64,000 nt of DNA from Pseudogymnoascus destructans (GCF_001641265.1 NW_020167544.1:124001-188000); one strand, 5' to 3'; positions 11,854 through 23,879 are shown, numbered from the stretch's first letter. A program made the numbers and translations. Notes: generated from the sequence alone by a model not told the origin.

Positions 11854-14342
11854 CAACATGTTGGACAATATCCGTAGGGCAGTAGGTAGAGAATATAAGC
11901 CGAAAATACAGTCACGAAGCAGTAGGGCCCGAAGTGATAATTTTATAATGCATGTTTTTATAATTGAAGCTATTCTAAGTACTATATATACTGTTACGGG
12001 TGTGCCTATTCGTGGTTCGGATCCTAAAACCCTCCTGGTTTCGGTTCGTTCCCTGGAGCTTCAGAATCGAAGCTTTTAGAATCGGAAGATCCAGGATCCG
12101 GAGGATCACGAAGCTGGCTGACACAGCTTCGGTATCAGGGCCCTGATCCCTGCTTCCGGGCCGAGGATTCAACACAACACCACCGCCGTTACCGCTGCCG
12201 CCGCCGCCGGGGCCGTGGGATGACATGGATGGGATTGAGTTTTGCACATCGATTCCTGCCCAAGAGCCAGCGGGCCCTACACCTGTGAGTGAGCCGCCTA
12301 GGTGTCCGTGGAGGGAGGAGGCGGCGGATCCGTTTGTTGGCACTGGGAGTGAGGAATGTATGACGAAGAGGCGTGATGGGATAACGCTTTGGGTTTCTGT
12401 TGGGGAGAAACCAGGATCTTATCTAGTGAGGTGCGGGACGGTATATGACAGAAGTCTCTCAAGGCCGTCGCGAAAGTAGAGGCTAGCACAGACGGTGAGC
12501 CAACACGGAAAGGGAGCTAGCAAAGGTACCACTGTGAGAGAAATTACAAAATGAGAGGACGTATAGCGAAGCGAAAGAGAGGACGCACGGAAGGTGAGCC
12601 AGGACGAATAGCCAACACAGAAGTGGAGCCAACACAAAAGGAGAGCATTGTGGTGCAAAAGTGTTGGGGAAGGTCCTGAATTTGCATGCACTTACAGCGG
12701 CATTGCCACAGTATTGCCATTTGGCGCTAACAACACTGAAAATCATTTGCTATTGGTGCACATCAAATGAGTTTAAATGGCATTTACCACGACATATCCA
12801 CGGCATTGCCATTTAACGCTAACAACAACAGGAACGAAAATCACATCACGGTGGCATGTCTTGATCTGCATACAAGCTACGAAATACTTCACTGAAGCTT
12901 CAATCATGCATTCTTACTTAGTGTGGATCATGCATCGAGGATACCTTCTGGAATTCGTGGCGTGCACCATAATGGTATGCTTCGAGGGTCTATAGATAGG
13001 AGCGACGAGGGTATAATGCACGGTGGCTGGCACAGGGTTCAGGGCCGAAACAGAACGTATAAGTCCTCGAAGAACAGCATTGGAAGTAGTGTCATTGGTT
13101 TTTATTATGGTTTGTTTCTGAAACAGTATCACTTCGAATAGGAATAAGTGCGACTGGAACGTATCTATAAAAAGTAGCGGCTTGCTATTGAATAGGGAAA
13201 TGGTGTTTGATATCCTTCCATACAAAATCCAAGAGATTGATCGGGTTTTGTTGAATAAGAAACAATCTACCTCCCCAGGTCAACTCCAGGTCTTCCTTCA
13301 AAGCAATGGGGGCATGCTGGGCCAACATTGCTGGCAAATAGATCCTTGCATCAAGAACCTCCCCGGGTTTAGCTTTACGAGATGCAAAGGTCCAACTTGT
13401 TCGCAGCTCTCGGAGGTTTGCTCCCACAACAGGAAAGCTAGACCTTTATCTCAGAGCATCCACCGCTCAGCGAAAGTGGCCTCTAATGCTGCTCGTGACA
13501 TGTAACAGCTAGAGCCTTTCAGGGTGACTTCAAAGACGTTCTGCTCCTTCGGTATAACCTGCAAACCACTAGTCAACCAAAATAAAGTTTGGTGGTGACA
13601 TGGCTCCCCCTGACAATAATCAGCGTGCGTCTTGCATCGAGAATAATTCAAGCTACTCTATTTGTGGTGTTATGGATTTTTTGGCTCCGTACAATTGGTG
13701 GAAGATAAGCTGGACTTGGCAGAATCGGATGATATGAGCTGATAGAAAGCAGATGGCTCGAACTGGCATCAAAGGAGATAGAAGGGACTCAAGCGTTCTG
13801 CGGCTTGTAGGCTAACGTTTGAGATGTAGTGAGAGGAAAGTATGGGTGGGCCATGTTTGCTCCACCGACGAAGAGAGAAAAGGCAGGCTTGCATGTACAA
13901 TCAAGGGAGCGTGCACAGTGTATTAGATAGTATTATACGGCCCGTATACGGGTTCTTTTTGTAACCAGTGCGTATACGATACGGGTTAAACTCAATACGC
14001 ACTGCACTGGCACTAGGCTGCGCACTACTCGCTCAATACTCGGCTCACTCGCTCAGTGGGTTACTCAGCTGGGTGAGTAGCTGAACCTTTTACTCGACTC
14101 GGTGAGTGAGGTCAATACTCAGTTACTCTGTAAAAACCCAGTAGTACTCGGCTATCACGTGTAAGATTTATGCATCATGTGAACAGTCCCTCATACGATT
14201 AATACTGTTTTATGGTTAAGTTAAAGTATTACATCTATCAGCATCACTCTCGCCATCTCTAGTAAGCTGTGAGAACGAATCATGTATATTCCTCTATCTA
14301 AGTACCACGATTATCAGAAGATTATCAGAACGCTATTATCTA
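11854..14342. other. Gene-poor stretch with decayed sequence and hAT-like subterminal repeats
   Basis: No convincing intact gene. A minus-strand ORF at 13185-13427 (VGANLRELRTSWTFASRKAK) and one at 13451-13651 look protein-like but match no family I know. Near 13951-13995 there is an inverted repeat with arms CAGTGCGTAT and ATACGCACTG. From about 14020 to 14160 there are clustered ACTCGGCTCACTCG / GGTGAGTGAG-type repeats, typical of transposase-binding subterminal DNA and likely the 3' end of the neighbouring hAT element. Confidence 0.45.
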
Positions 14343-17300
14343 TTATATATGCTTAAGAACATCTCTCCACCTTGCTTGATGAGGCCGGCCAGACCTACTA
14401 ATACCTAAAGTATTTATGGGGTCTTGACGAGTAGCTTGAAAGATATCAAGTAAATCTCTTCCAGTCTTCTGAGCATGTTGGATAGGCGTTGGTGGCGAGG
14501 ACGGCATATCCTTATCTTCATCTTCATGAATAGTTGGAAGTATAGGCTCCTCATTATTACCATCTTCTCTTATATCTTCGTTATCTAGGATATTGTCATC
14601 TGGGATGTCGTATAAGGTCTCGTTAAGACGGTCAGCCCTATCTCTTTCTTTACCTTGTTGGTAGCGCATTTGTCGTTCTTCATGTGCGGCTTGTGATAAT
14701 TCTTGCTGTTGCTGTGGCCGCTGAGGGTTAAACGGAGGATATTGTACCTTTGAATATGTCTCTCGGATATGTGTATTTGATCGTAGTTCTTCTTCATCGC
14801 TGATATATTGTAACTCAATAGAATTGCACATCCGTTGTCATTGTGCCTCATACTCTTCTTCTACTTGCTCCTCAGTCATATCAACGACGTCCATCATATC
14901 TGCAAGCTTGTCACGATGACATTGACGATTCTTGTATTGTCGAGAGTAATATACAAGCATAATACTCTTAATCGTCTCAGGATTAAGTTGGCCACGTCGG
15001 TGGCCACACACATCCCTTGCGGCACTAAAGACTCGCTCAACTCCAGACTCAGCAGCAGGAATACAAAGTATATCACGAGCCATTGCTGATAGACCAGGAA
15101 ATTGCTCTTCCTTTTGTTGCCAAAATAGCAATATCTTTGTGTACACATGTGCTATACAGGTTATAATAAGATTACTAGAAGATTATCAGAAACTTACGAG
15201 CATCTTCCTCATTCACATATTCCTCTCTCTGGCCCCGAGTCCCATTTAATGTCTGACTTTGCTGCAATACTAAGGCTAATGGATCCATATCTGCATCTCG
15301 TAATCCTAATTGACTCGCAACTCGCACTGTAGAGTACTGCTCTTTATAAAGAGTCTTAAACTGTTGTTCAAACTCTGTCTCCCAATTTCGTATTGAAAAG
15401 TCAAGCTTGCAAACCTTTTTGTTAAAGTGTGAGAGCTTCACACTAGGATTTAAGATACTAGCAAATGCGAGATAGATCCTGTATTTGTGTATAGCTTGTT
15501 ATAATACTTCTTAATCTTCTTCTCTGCAGCATCGATTGCTAAAGTCATCTTTGCTACCCATGGATATGTCTTATGCCGTAGCCGGTGCCAAGTTCCTTCA
15601 AGCGTTGATAAGAGTTTTTGATATACTCTGAGTGTATAGCAGACAGTAGGTCCAGCTGACGATCCAATGTTTGTTGTAAAGAAGTTGAATGGTCTTGTAA
15701 GATCAATGATGTATTCGATGTGCTTCCATTCTACCTCGCCAAGTCTAAACATATGAGCACCATGATCGCCTCGGGTATATTGATTGATTGTTGACTTGAG
15801 TTGCTGTGCTCGCAGAAGCATATGGCATGTCGAATCCCATCGAGTTGATACATCTTGAATAAGTCGAAGAAGTCTCTGAGATGGTTGACCCCGGTTCATG
15901 TTTGCCTTTTGCAAAGTCATAAACCTGTTCCTTCGAGTATGACTTGAATTAACAAAGATAGTGAGCTTCCGGAGCTATGAGATATTAGAAAAAGCTACCA
16001 GAAGATTACCAGAACTAACAAGAGAATATATACCTTTCCAAGTGTAAATCCGATACCCTTGTCTTTTTGTAACTTTGCAAGGCCCTCCATCTGGTTCTCT
16101 TCTTCCCAGTTCATTAAGATCTCTTGATTTGTTGGCGTAATCCGGATTCGGCCAAGGAGAGCACTAAGGGCAAGTTGAATAACATGAGCTAGGCAGGGTA
16201 TGTGTTGTACCTTTCCTCCAATAAAATGCTCGTTGTCCGCAATACTATCAAGCATTATTTCCACAATAAGTACAAATGACACATGGTTCTCCAGAAAGCC
16301 GGTCTGCTCCTTGGTGATAACTTCTCCAGTATTGAGAACTCCGGTTCGTTGAATCCCATGCAATCTTCGTAAGGAGTTTTGTAGTATGATCTGAGTGTTG
16401 TTCATACCATCGTGATAGCTTCCACCACTCAATGAATACATCGTGTGTATCCTTAGTCCATTTGATGAATTGGTTTAATTTGCCAATATATTCAAGGCCT
16501 GCAGGGACTTGATTTAACGAGGATAGTCGTTGAGAAGATGGAAAAAAGTCTGAGAATACATCTGCAATAGGATTGTCAGAATCAAACAACTCTGAGTATT
16601 GAGATGACATTTGGCAAATTGCTCGATTATCAGAAGGTTACCAGAAGTCTGGCTACGATGAAGTACTTAAATTTCTCTATAGCCCCTATTCGCGTTGGAA
16701 AACCAGGTACTCCGGCGCTATAACTTTAGCAAACTCAAGTTCTCCTCTACTCTAGCTCCAGGAACAACATATCCTGCGCAGCTGATACCTTAGCCCACTT
16801 TTCCTTATTAAACTTCTTAGAGTAGACAAGTAAGAATGCCTCTTTGAAGCTAGAACTATGAGTGGAGACTTGCAACCATCCATTGTCGACAAGATTGTAA
16901 GACTTTGGGTACCACTGCGCAGGTCCTGGTAATTGGGCCCACTTTCCAAACTTCCAAGCTGTAAAGTTTGTCCAAACTGCCTGCTCGTACAAACAGAAAT
17001 ATTTATGTGGTGGGATAACCTCGTGAAAAGTGCTATAATAAACAATTAGTATTGCCAGAAGATTGCTAGGATGATCAGAGACGTACCCTTCCTCTACATC
17101 AATCCACGGCATATACTCAAAGAGATGCTCAGGCTTCTTTCTCAGCTTTCCAGCCTTTCTCGTATATGAGCGGATACATCTATCCCAGAAATGTTGCCAC
17201 TTGCGGAAATTGGACTCTTCATGGGCCTATCAACTATTAGTATTACCAGAAGATTACCAGACTATGAGGTAGCATACATCAATGTGCGCTTGAGTTAAGA

Positions 17301-17654
17301 GAGCCTGGATGCTAGCGATCTCTTCATCGGAAAGCTCATCTGGTAGAACAGCTTCGTGATTTAAAATATCATCGCGCCATAACATAAGCTCCAACTCCAA
17401 ATCATCTTCAACCTCAGTATCCTCCCATTCGCTGTTATGATCGTCATCGATTGGGAGTCATCGATTGGGATACTTGAGATACCCTCAAATGCAGCAAGCT
17501 CAGACAGAAGTTGTGGCGGAGTAGATGGTGGTGCTTGTGGAGAAGAAGAAGAGGCGCTAATATTCTTGACTTTCTGATTCGCAATGCAAGATGCATGGGT
17601 ACCCTTCTCAGTCCTGTTTATAGTTAGATTGAGGCTACCAGAGATTACCAGAAG
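14309..17654 (-). repeat. Duplicated motif shared by introns of the hAT gene (7 copies)
   Basis: On the plus strand the motif is ATTACCAGAAGATTACCAGA or a close variant. Copies lie at 14309-14330, 15171-15190, 15995-16014, 16626-16645, 17051-17070, 17242-17261 and 17635-17654. Five lie inside predicted introns of the transposase gene, close to the donor site. The one at 16626 lies in a probable sixth intron, and the 14309 copy is just beyond the last stop. Each copy is itself a double (TCTGGTAATC followed by TTCTGGTAAT on the coding strand). Confidence 0.8.
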
Positions 17655-17891
17655 GAACTTACCGAACACGAATACGCTCAACCTTCAATTCATTCTGTAG
17701 ATGTGTCTTGTCTTCAGTAGAGGCAGCGATATACTTTGCAGACCTATATAACTTCTTTAAGTAGTAGCTCAGATCAGCATGGTCAGCCTTGAGTGCTAAG
17801 TGAACAGCCTTCTCATCTTCAGTAATGTTGGAGACGCGGTTGCGAGCTTTGATAGTATTCACATTAGTGGAGAGTTCTTCAGGTGCCTTGC
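14343..17891 (-). pseudogene. hAT-family transposase relic 1 (truncated, intron-containing)
   Basis: The minus-strand transposase gene is split by several introns. Conserved parts in order are an N-terminal segment (17862-17659, cut off by an LTR fragment at 17892), middle exons, an RNase-H-like part at 15450-15920 (DVSTRWDSTCHML; WVAKMTLAIDA), and a hAT C-terminal dimerisation domain at 14838-15146 (FPGLSAMARDILCIPAAESGVERVFSAARD). Damage is visible: a 14-bp tandem duplication at 17443-17470 shifts the frame in an acidic region, and an in-frame TGA at 14838 separates the dimerisation domain from a 163-aa Gln/Glu-rich tail. The N-terminal BED finger is missing. Introns at 17662-17614 and 17277-17227, and others near 17090, 16030 and 15195, have clear GT and AG ends. 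Confidence 0.85.
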
Positions 17892-18085
17892 TGTAACGCT
17901 GACTTCTAAACGATAGAAGACACAGAGGTTTCTTGCGTAAGGTTGACTTGACAGAGGAGGCAGGGGATTAGACACAAAGGCTTTCCAAGTAACACGTTAC
18001 AGTATTGTAAAGAATACTATATTGAGTTGAGCACGAAGCTCCTATCTAAGGAAATACTATCTACTTATATAGTGGCGTTGTGCCT
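17892..18085 (-). mobile_element. 3' part of a Ty3 LTR (same family as the intact element at 56 kb)
   Basis: The sequence is the reverse complement of the last ~190 bp of the LTR at 56335-56809, with scattered differences. It starts at the LTR 3' terminus (TGTAACGCTGACTTCT) and runs back to the end of the U3 region (AGTGGCGTTGTGCCT). It cuts off the N-terminus of the hAT gene. Together with 20305-20644 it makes up one LTR split by copia sequence. Confidence 0.85.
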
Positions 18086-18422
18086 CATGGGTAATCTGGA
18101 TAGTTGGCGGATAGCTAGATATTCAGGATAGTTCGTGGATAGCTCAACTATCCAATATCCACTAGTTTCTGCAACTATCCATTAGCCCCATCACATGGCA
18201 GCCTACCCCGCTTGCCCCCTGTAAGGATGTGTTGTAATATGTCACATGATCTCAGCACCACTTCCCCGCAATTTCAGGCAGCAATAGATAGACAGGAATA
18301 CACACGCATATTACTCAACAGTTATGAGCCCGGAGCAACTCCAAGACGCATTTTGAAGCCTATAGAAACCCGAACGGACCAAAATCAAGTCCTGTGTCCT
18401 AGGAGTCGAAAAAACCATCATT
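18086..18422. other. Repeat-rich leader before the copia fragment
   Basis: From 18098 to 18180 the words GGATAGTT/GGATAGCT and their complement AACTATCC recur in both orientations, which resembles subterminal DNA of another element. No coding sequence is visible until the copia gag start. Confidence 0.4.
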
Positions 18423-20304
18423 ATGGCGACCCTACAGAAGGCGGGGGTGGTCCTCACAAGCCCTAGAGACTGGGACGAGTGGATAGAGACTATCAAACTG
18501 CTTCAATGAAGGCAGGAGTATGGGGGTATATCGATGCATCAATCGAGGACCCTCCTACACTCCTACAGCCCGTTCGACCTATTCCTGAGTTCGTACGGAG
18601 TGCCACGCAAGCTGGTGGTGGTGTTACTGCTCAAACAAGACCTGGAGTGTCAACAAGAGCTTCAGGTAGCCAGACCATCCAACCTTCAGTAGAAGGCCAA
18701 CAGCAATTAACGCCAATTACGTACGCATATCTTACAGAAGATCAGAAGGAACAGCTTCGAAACCTACAAGCTGATTTCCAATATGAGCGCAAGGTGTGGG
18801 AAAAGCAGGAGGAAGCAATTCAGGGGCTTCGCTCTAAGATCCAAGAAACCATCAAACGCGACTTCCTACCCTATACCTACAATTGCGATACTCCGTACGA
18901 TATGCTTAGAAAGCTTCGAGACCGGTTCGCACCTACTCAAAGAGCTAGAATCGGAGAATGGAGACTAGAATGGCAAAAGGCTGCGAAAATGCAAAGAGGC
19001 AAGGACCTTGAAGACTGGCTCCTAAACTGGGAGAATCTATACACTCAAGGCCGTACGCTACAGGCAACAGAGGTTATCGACCCTCACGACGCTATCTATA
19101 CCTTCCTTGATGCAATAGGACCTTGCGAATTCCGAGGACCATGGAAACACAAGCTAGAGAAGCAGACAAAGTCGTACAAATTTGAGGAGGTCCTACGACA
19201 GTATAGAACCAACCGTAGGCAAGAGAGATTCACCCAGAAACCTAGGGGGGAACATGGAGTTTTCGCACTACAAGAGGATGACAATAGCGACCTACAGCCA
19301 ACGCTCCAAGGCCGTACGAACAACCTACAACAAGGTCAGCAAGGTCAGAGAGGCAGAAAACAGAAAAATCAGGCTCGACTAGACTGCCCTTGCGGAACAA
19401 CACACAAGTGGCGGGACTGCCTCTATGTGATGAAGTCAAAGCGTACGAGGCAATGGCGCCCAAATAAAGAGATTGAAGCTAAAGTAGAGGCCTATATAAG
19501 TGACAAACCAGGATTCCAGTACGTTATCCAAAAGGCAGAAGAACAGAATAATTTCAACAACCCGAATGGAGTACAATCCCGTACGAATACAGATCCACCT
19601 ATGTCTTTCACTACAGTCTTCCAAGTCTCCCAAGGACTAAAGCTGAAAACCTCAGCCTATGAGCTCTCTAAAAGCATAATTCTCGACTCTGGAGCTACAA
19701 TTCACGTCTGCAACGACCGTACGAGGTTCTACAATATCCAAGAATGTCAAGATAATAGCTACCTCTTAGCTGGAGACCAAAGGGTGAAGATTGAAGCGTT
19801 TGGGTCTGTAGATATTACAGTCCAAAACGGGGAGGATAAGAAGTCTCTACGGACTATCACCCTTACAGATACAGCTCTCGTTTCATCCTTCCACACTTCA
19901 GTCGCTTCTCTTAGACGATTCATCCAAAAGGGAGTTCATTGGAATACCGCCGCACAAGGACTTACGTACGGAGATCAACCGTTCTGCAACACTCCAATGC
20001 TTCATGGACAATGGGTTCTTGAATACATCAAAAATGAGCCTACCCGAGCTGTTTATAGCACTCAGGATCAACAGGACAACGTTGTCCTATCTTCGTACGG
20101 ACCTCGTAAGGACCTAAAAGGCACTGCAAAGGAATGGCATAACTGCATGGGACACCTAAACCAAAACGCCATTAGAAAACTCCAAGAGAAGAGCGCTGGA
20201 GTTATCATCACAGACCTAGACTCGTACGATACTCAGTGCGAAGTATGCCGACTTACGCATGCTACAAGGCAGATTTCTAGAAGATCTACACCATGCTCAA
20301 AAGT
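18423..20304 (+). pseudogene. Copia-type gag-protease-preintegrase fragment
   Basis: The start MATLQKAGVVLTSPRDWDEW at 18423 opens gag in one frame. A one-base frameshift near 18500 moves the reading to the long frame at 18479-20308. Gag is followed by a Cys-rich stretch (CPCGTTHKWRDC), an aspartic protease (ILDSGATIHVCN) and a GAG-preintegrase domain (EWHNCMGHLNQNAIRKL, then CEVCRLTHATRQ). Integrase, reverse transcriptase and RNase H are absent, because the copia sequence stops where Ty3 LTR sequence starts. The fragment contains eleven CGTACG palindromes at quasi-regular spacing. Confidence 0.88.
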
Positions 20305-20644
20305 TTGAGCACGAAGCTCCTATCTAAGAACTAACTATCTACTTATATAGTGGCGTCATGCCTAGTGGACTCCTGGGAACTCACTCGAGTCCTCGGAGTC
20401 CTGGACTCTTAGGATTCTTCTCATCATCCTGCGAGTCCGTCACGTGCCTAGTGGACTCCTGGGAACTCACTCGAGTCCTCAGAGTCCTGGACTCTTAGGA
20501 TTCTTCTCATCATCCTGCGAGTCCGTCACGTGATACTTTCGGAACTACTATTCCCCGCTGCCCCTCCAGGTACCAGGGCCGGTCTCATGCGACCTCCCTC
20601 CTTCCTGTCCTGTAGTTGGCCAGCCTTCTTGTTCCGTCGTAACA
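20305..20644 (-). mobile_element. 5' part (U3) of a Ty3 LTR
   Basis: Reverse complement of the first ~340 bp of the LTR seen at 56335-56809. It begins with TTGAGCACGAAG and ends with the LTR 5' terminus (CCGTCGTAACA at 20634-20644). It carries both ~86-bp U3 direct repeats with their CACGTG sites. It overlaps in content by about 50 bp with the LTR fragment at 17892-18085. Confidence 0.88.
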
Positions 20645-20762
20645 CATACCCACAGTCGAAGCTACGGAGCAACGAACGCCTCGCACACGAAACACCCCCG
20701 AGACAGTTCAATTGCCGCCTCTTCGGAACACTCATTCTCCATCGATTCCAGGGTCATCACGA

Positions 20763-22110
20763 ATGCACACCGAGGACCCTCCGAATCGCTATAAGAAATC
20801 AACCATCTCTGTTGAGAAAATCCTTCCTCTCAGCGATGGGGTAGAACATACCTTCCTACAATGGAGCGCTTCGATTCGGGACTGACTCGTATTCAATGAG
20901 GACCACTACCGTACTGACGTCTCGAGAAGAGCATTGATATGGGGAACTACGACCGGCCTGGCAAAGACCTACCTAGAGCCCCAATACCTGTCCACTACGC
21001 ATGGATTCCGCAGTGCTGAGGAGATGATGGATCTACTAGGTTCATACTACCTCACAGGCAACGAGACGGAACAGGCCAGGAACCTCTTCGACGACCTGCA
21101 AATGGGAGAGAAGGGGCATGCTAGCGAAATGTCATACTGACATTCGTTGCACTCAGTTTGCTATCAAACTCAAGAGCAAACTTAGAAATCTCCTCCTCAA
21201 ACCTACAAGTCACCATACATATCTTGGCTTATCACACCAACAACAGAAGCAGACAATACAGAAAATCGACTAGCACATACTTCCCCGTCTTTTACAAGCT
21301 TCCAAGCATTCATCTTGTTACTCCTTGTTTCTGAAAAGTCAGTGAGGTGTTAACCTCTGACTTACCCCTGAGTTCCCAGACTCAACATTTGTTGCAACTT
21401 GTCTGAACAACTTCACTACATCACACACCTGATTGCTGCGTTGTGGAATAGTCTAAGCTACAACCCTTTGGCTCTGTTTCCTAAGACAGTGTGTTGTCTT
21501 AGTAAAATCATCCCTTCCTTGGGTGGCTAGATTCTCACATCTGGTGCACCCACCATTACACGAAACCTTCCCAGAGTTCAAGGCTCGTTTTCAAAATGCA
21601 GCTATCACTGGACAAGTCTCTGAGTCAGAATGGTTTCGGTACATGTGGAACAAGTTAACTCCCCAATTCCGCAGCCGCGTTGCGATCATCAAAAACCAAT
21701 GGAATGGAGACTACCAGACCATGGTACGAGACTTACCACCTTCGATCAGGAACGGCGCCGGAACAACAAATTGAATCCGCTACCCGCTCTCACAAGGACG
21801 TCAACACGTACCACAGATACGGCAAAGGCATCAGCGTCGAAGCCGACTCGAACCACACCCGCTCTGTTCACCCGAACCACGTTCTTCCCCAAGCCAGCCA
21901 TACCGAAACGTGTGAGAACCGCAGTCCCTGTGCCCTCAGGGAACAGTTTCAAGTGTGGCAAGCCCGGCCATTTCCAGGACAAATGCCCCCTTAACGCTAC
22001 TATCAAGGAAATTGACCGTAACGACCCCGAGGCAGAAGAACAATGGGAAGAAGCCATGGAACTTCAATCGGATGCGTCCCTCGAGGAAAACGACGAGGCC
22101 TAGGAGAAGG
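20763..22110 (+). pseudogene. Ty3-type gag fragment, split by a solo LTR
   Basis: The first half reads as gag (TISVEKILPLSDGVEHTFLQW; ALIWGTTTGLAKTYLEPQYL; LLGSYYLTGNETEQARNLF) with one internal TGA at 20882. It is interrupted at 21130. Removing the LTR plus one copy of the 5-bp duplication rejoins GHASE to TFPEFKARF in frame. The second half continues with WFRYMWNKLTPQFRSR, a frameshift near 21735, and a partial zinc knuckle (KCGKPGHFQDKC, first Cys missing), ending in an acidic tail. It meets an opposite-strand reverse transcriptase fragment at about 22175. Confidence 0.82.
21130..21560 (+). mobile_element. Solo LTR (second LTR family) with CGAAA target duplication
   Basis: The 431-bp LTR begins TGTCATACTGACATTCG and ends CCCACCATTACA. 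It is flanked on both sides by CGAAA (21125-21129 and 21561-21565). It interrupts the gag fragment, and the empty site restores the reading frame. A longer copy of the same LTR in the opposite orientation lies at 56140-56334 plus 63339-63969. Confidence 0.9.
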
Positions 22111-22171
22111 CTCCTTCCTAGGTCTACGCAAATGTGACTTACGAGGACTAGACTTACAAGAACTCCTGGGA

Positions 22172-23330
22172 GGCACGAATTCACATTTCTTTATATTGGC
22201 TTGAAGTCCGGCTTCTCGGAGATGCTGTAGGACCTTATGCACATGGTCTATGTAGGATCGTTCCGGGTGAGACCATTTAACTTCCGGTAATCGATGCAAA
22301 ATCTTAATTTGCCATCCGCTTTCTTTGCGAAGGGGCTGTTGCTGTTGACGATGAATCCCTTTTCCAGGTTTTCCAGCAGGTATTGCTTGGTAGCCTTAAG
22401 CTCTTCGGTGCCTTGTCGGTATAGCAGGGAGAAGGCGTTTGGTAAAGGAGCTTTGAGCTGTATCTTATGTTCGTATATGCGGTGATCCGATCTGATTCCG
22501 ACTTCGAAAAGACATTGGCATAGCTTCGGTGCATATGTGGGAGTTTCTGTTGGATGAGGTAAAGTGTTTCTGCATCCTCGTCCAATTCCTTTTCATGAAT
22601 GATCTGATCAATTTCGTAGATGCTAGTCTGAAAAAACTCGGAGTCGCTTCGCATCATCTCATGGTGGAAAGCATTTGCACTGATAGATTTCGCAGATATG
22701 CATGGCGTAAACCTATGTACTAGGGTTTTCTGCGGTGGGGGAGAAACCTCCTGGTTTCGTAGTGGGTTCGATGGCGTATCAGTGATCTCTTCGTAGTCAG
22801 AAATTATCACTTTCATTTCCATCGAGCGTCCGCCTGCGCGGCGTCTGTCTTCGCGATGGATTGCGGAATCCCGGCGATTCGCATCCGACTGGTATGCAGG
22901 ATGTTTAATGGATGTTTCGCGTGAGTGTTAGGGCAAGGTGATCTCCTTGCTCCAGCTAGGAGTCGGCGGGTACTCCTTTGGCCATACTAACCAGCTCTTT
23001 GCAGAGTCGAGTAGTATTCGGAAGCGGCTGAAAAGCTTCTTCCCAATTATCACATCTTGTGCTCCGAGGTCCAGGAGTACAAAGGGGCAGTTATATATTC
23101 GGCGTCCTTCGACTGTTAAGTGTAACCAAATATACTCCGGTACGTGGCCTTGGATTTTGCGCTGAAATCCATGTATGGGTACAGAGTAGGGTAGTTTCCA
23201 TATGGGGCTCTGAAGCGCTTTCGACAGTCGTATTGCGAAAGGCCTGTTAATGATGAGGTAGCCATTTGCTCCTGTGTCTGCTAGGGACTTCGTTTGCACC
23301 CCAAGTCCATTCATACTCAGGGTCGTGTCG
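22172..23330 (-). pseudogene. Ty3-type protease and reverse transcriptase fragment
   Basis: On the minus strand an aspartic protease comes first (22928-23314: SLADTGANGYLIINRPFA, then LDLGAQDVIIGKKL). A broken reverse transcriptase follows (22304-22822, with VFSKSESDR and the ADGKLRFCIDYRKLN block in another frame). At the end is the RT thumb-side segment HVHKVLQHLREAGLQANIKK, truncated at about 22175 against the plus-strand gag fragment. Several frameshifts make it non-functional. Confidence 0.8.
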
Positions 23331-23879
23331 ACTAAGAACTGTTGTCAGGGTCCGCTTCGACACCAGAAGTAGTAAGGATATATCCTAAGTACTTCGTCCG
23401 GGTAACGCTATATAAAATACTATGTGTGGGAATGCTCAAGGTTTTGGTAAAGAGTAGCGGTGAACATATGCAAGTTGCGAGTTGCCGCAACCTGCTTCCT
23501 CTCACATGAAGTGCCGCAACTCGCTTACTCCAAACTTTTCGCTTCGCTTAAGGTTGGAGTAAGCAATACGCGGCTGCCCAACCTGAGAGAAAGCAATACG
23601 CGGCTCGTCAGAAAGTGCGTCTATAAGCTCCGGAGCCCACAGCTGCCCACGTCATAGAGCTGGCTTACAAAATTTATATGGAATGAGCTTAAGGAATATC
23701 ACTTTATTACTATGAAGCTAATTGCGTAGTAGCATACGAAGGCTTAAGATGAGCCTACAGTTCTAAAGTGATTTCAAGAGTACGGCTGGTTTATACTAGA
23801 GTGTAGTATAAAACTAGAGTTAATCTAGAATATGGATGAAACTAGCTTTCGGGTTGTAATTCTAGGTAGAGAGCATATA
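23331..23879. other. Non-coding, repeat-containing
   Basis: Near 23470-23620 there are repeated words (AAGCAATACGCGGCT twice) and an inverted pair CTTACTCCAA / TTGGAGTAAG. From 23660 the sequence becomes strongly A+T-rich with many TA steps, as expected of a mutated transposon. No gene was seen. Confidence 0.45.

Noticed and set aside
13185..13651. Gene on the minus strand between 13.2 and 13.7 kb
   Set aside because: Two short ORFs look mildly protein-like, but I could not connect them by splice sites or assign a family.
14309..17654. CRISPR-like spaced repeats
   Set aside because: Copies are hundreds of bases apart and coincide with introns of a transposase gene.
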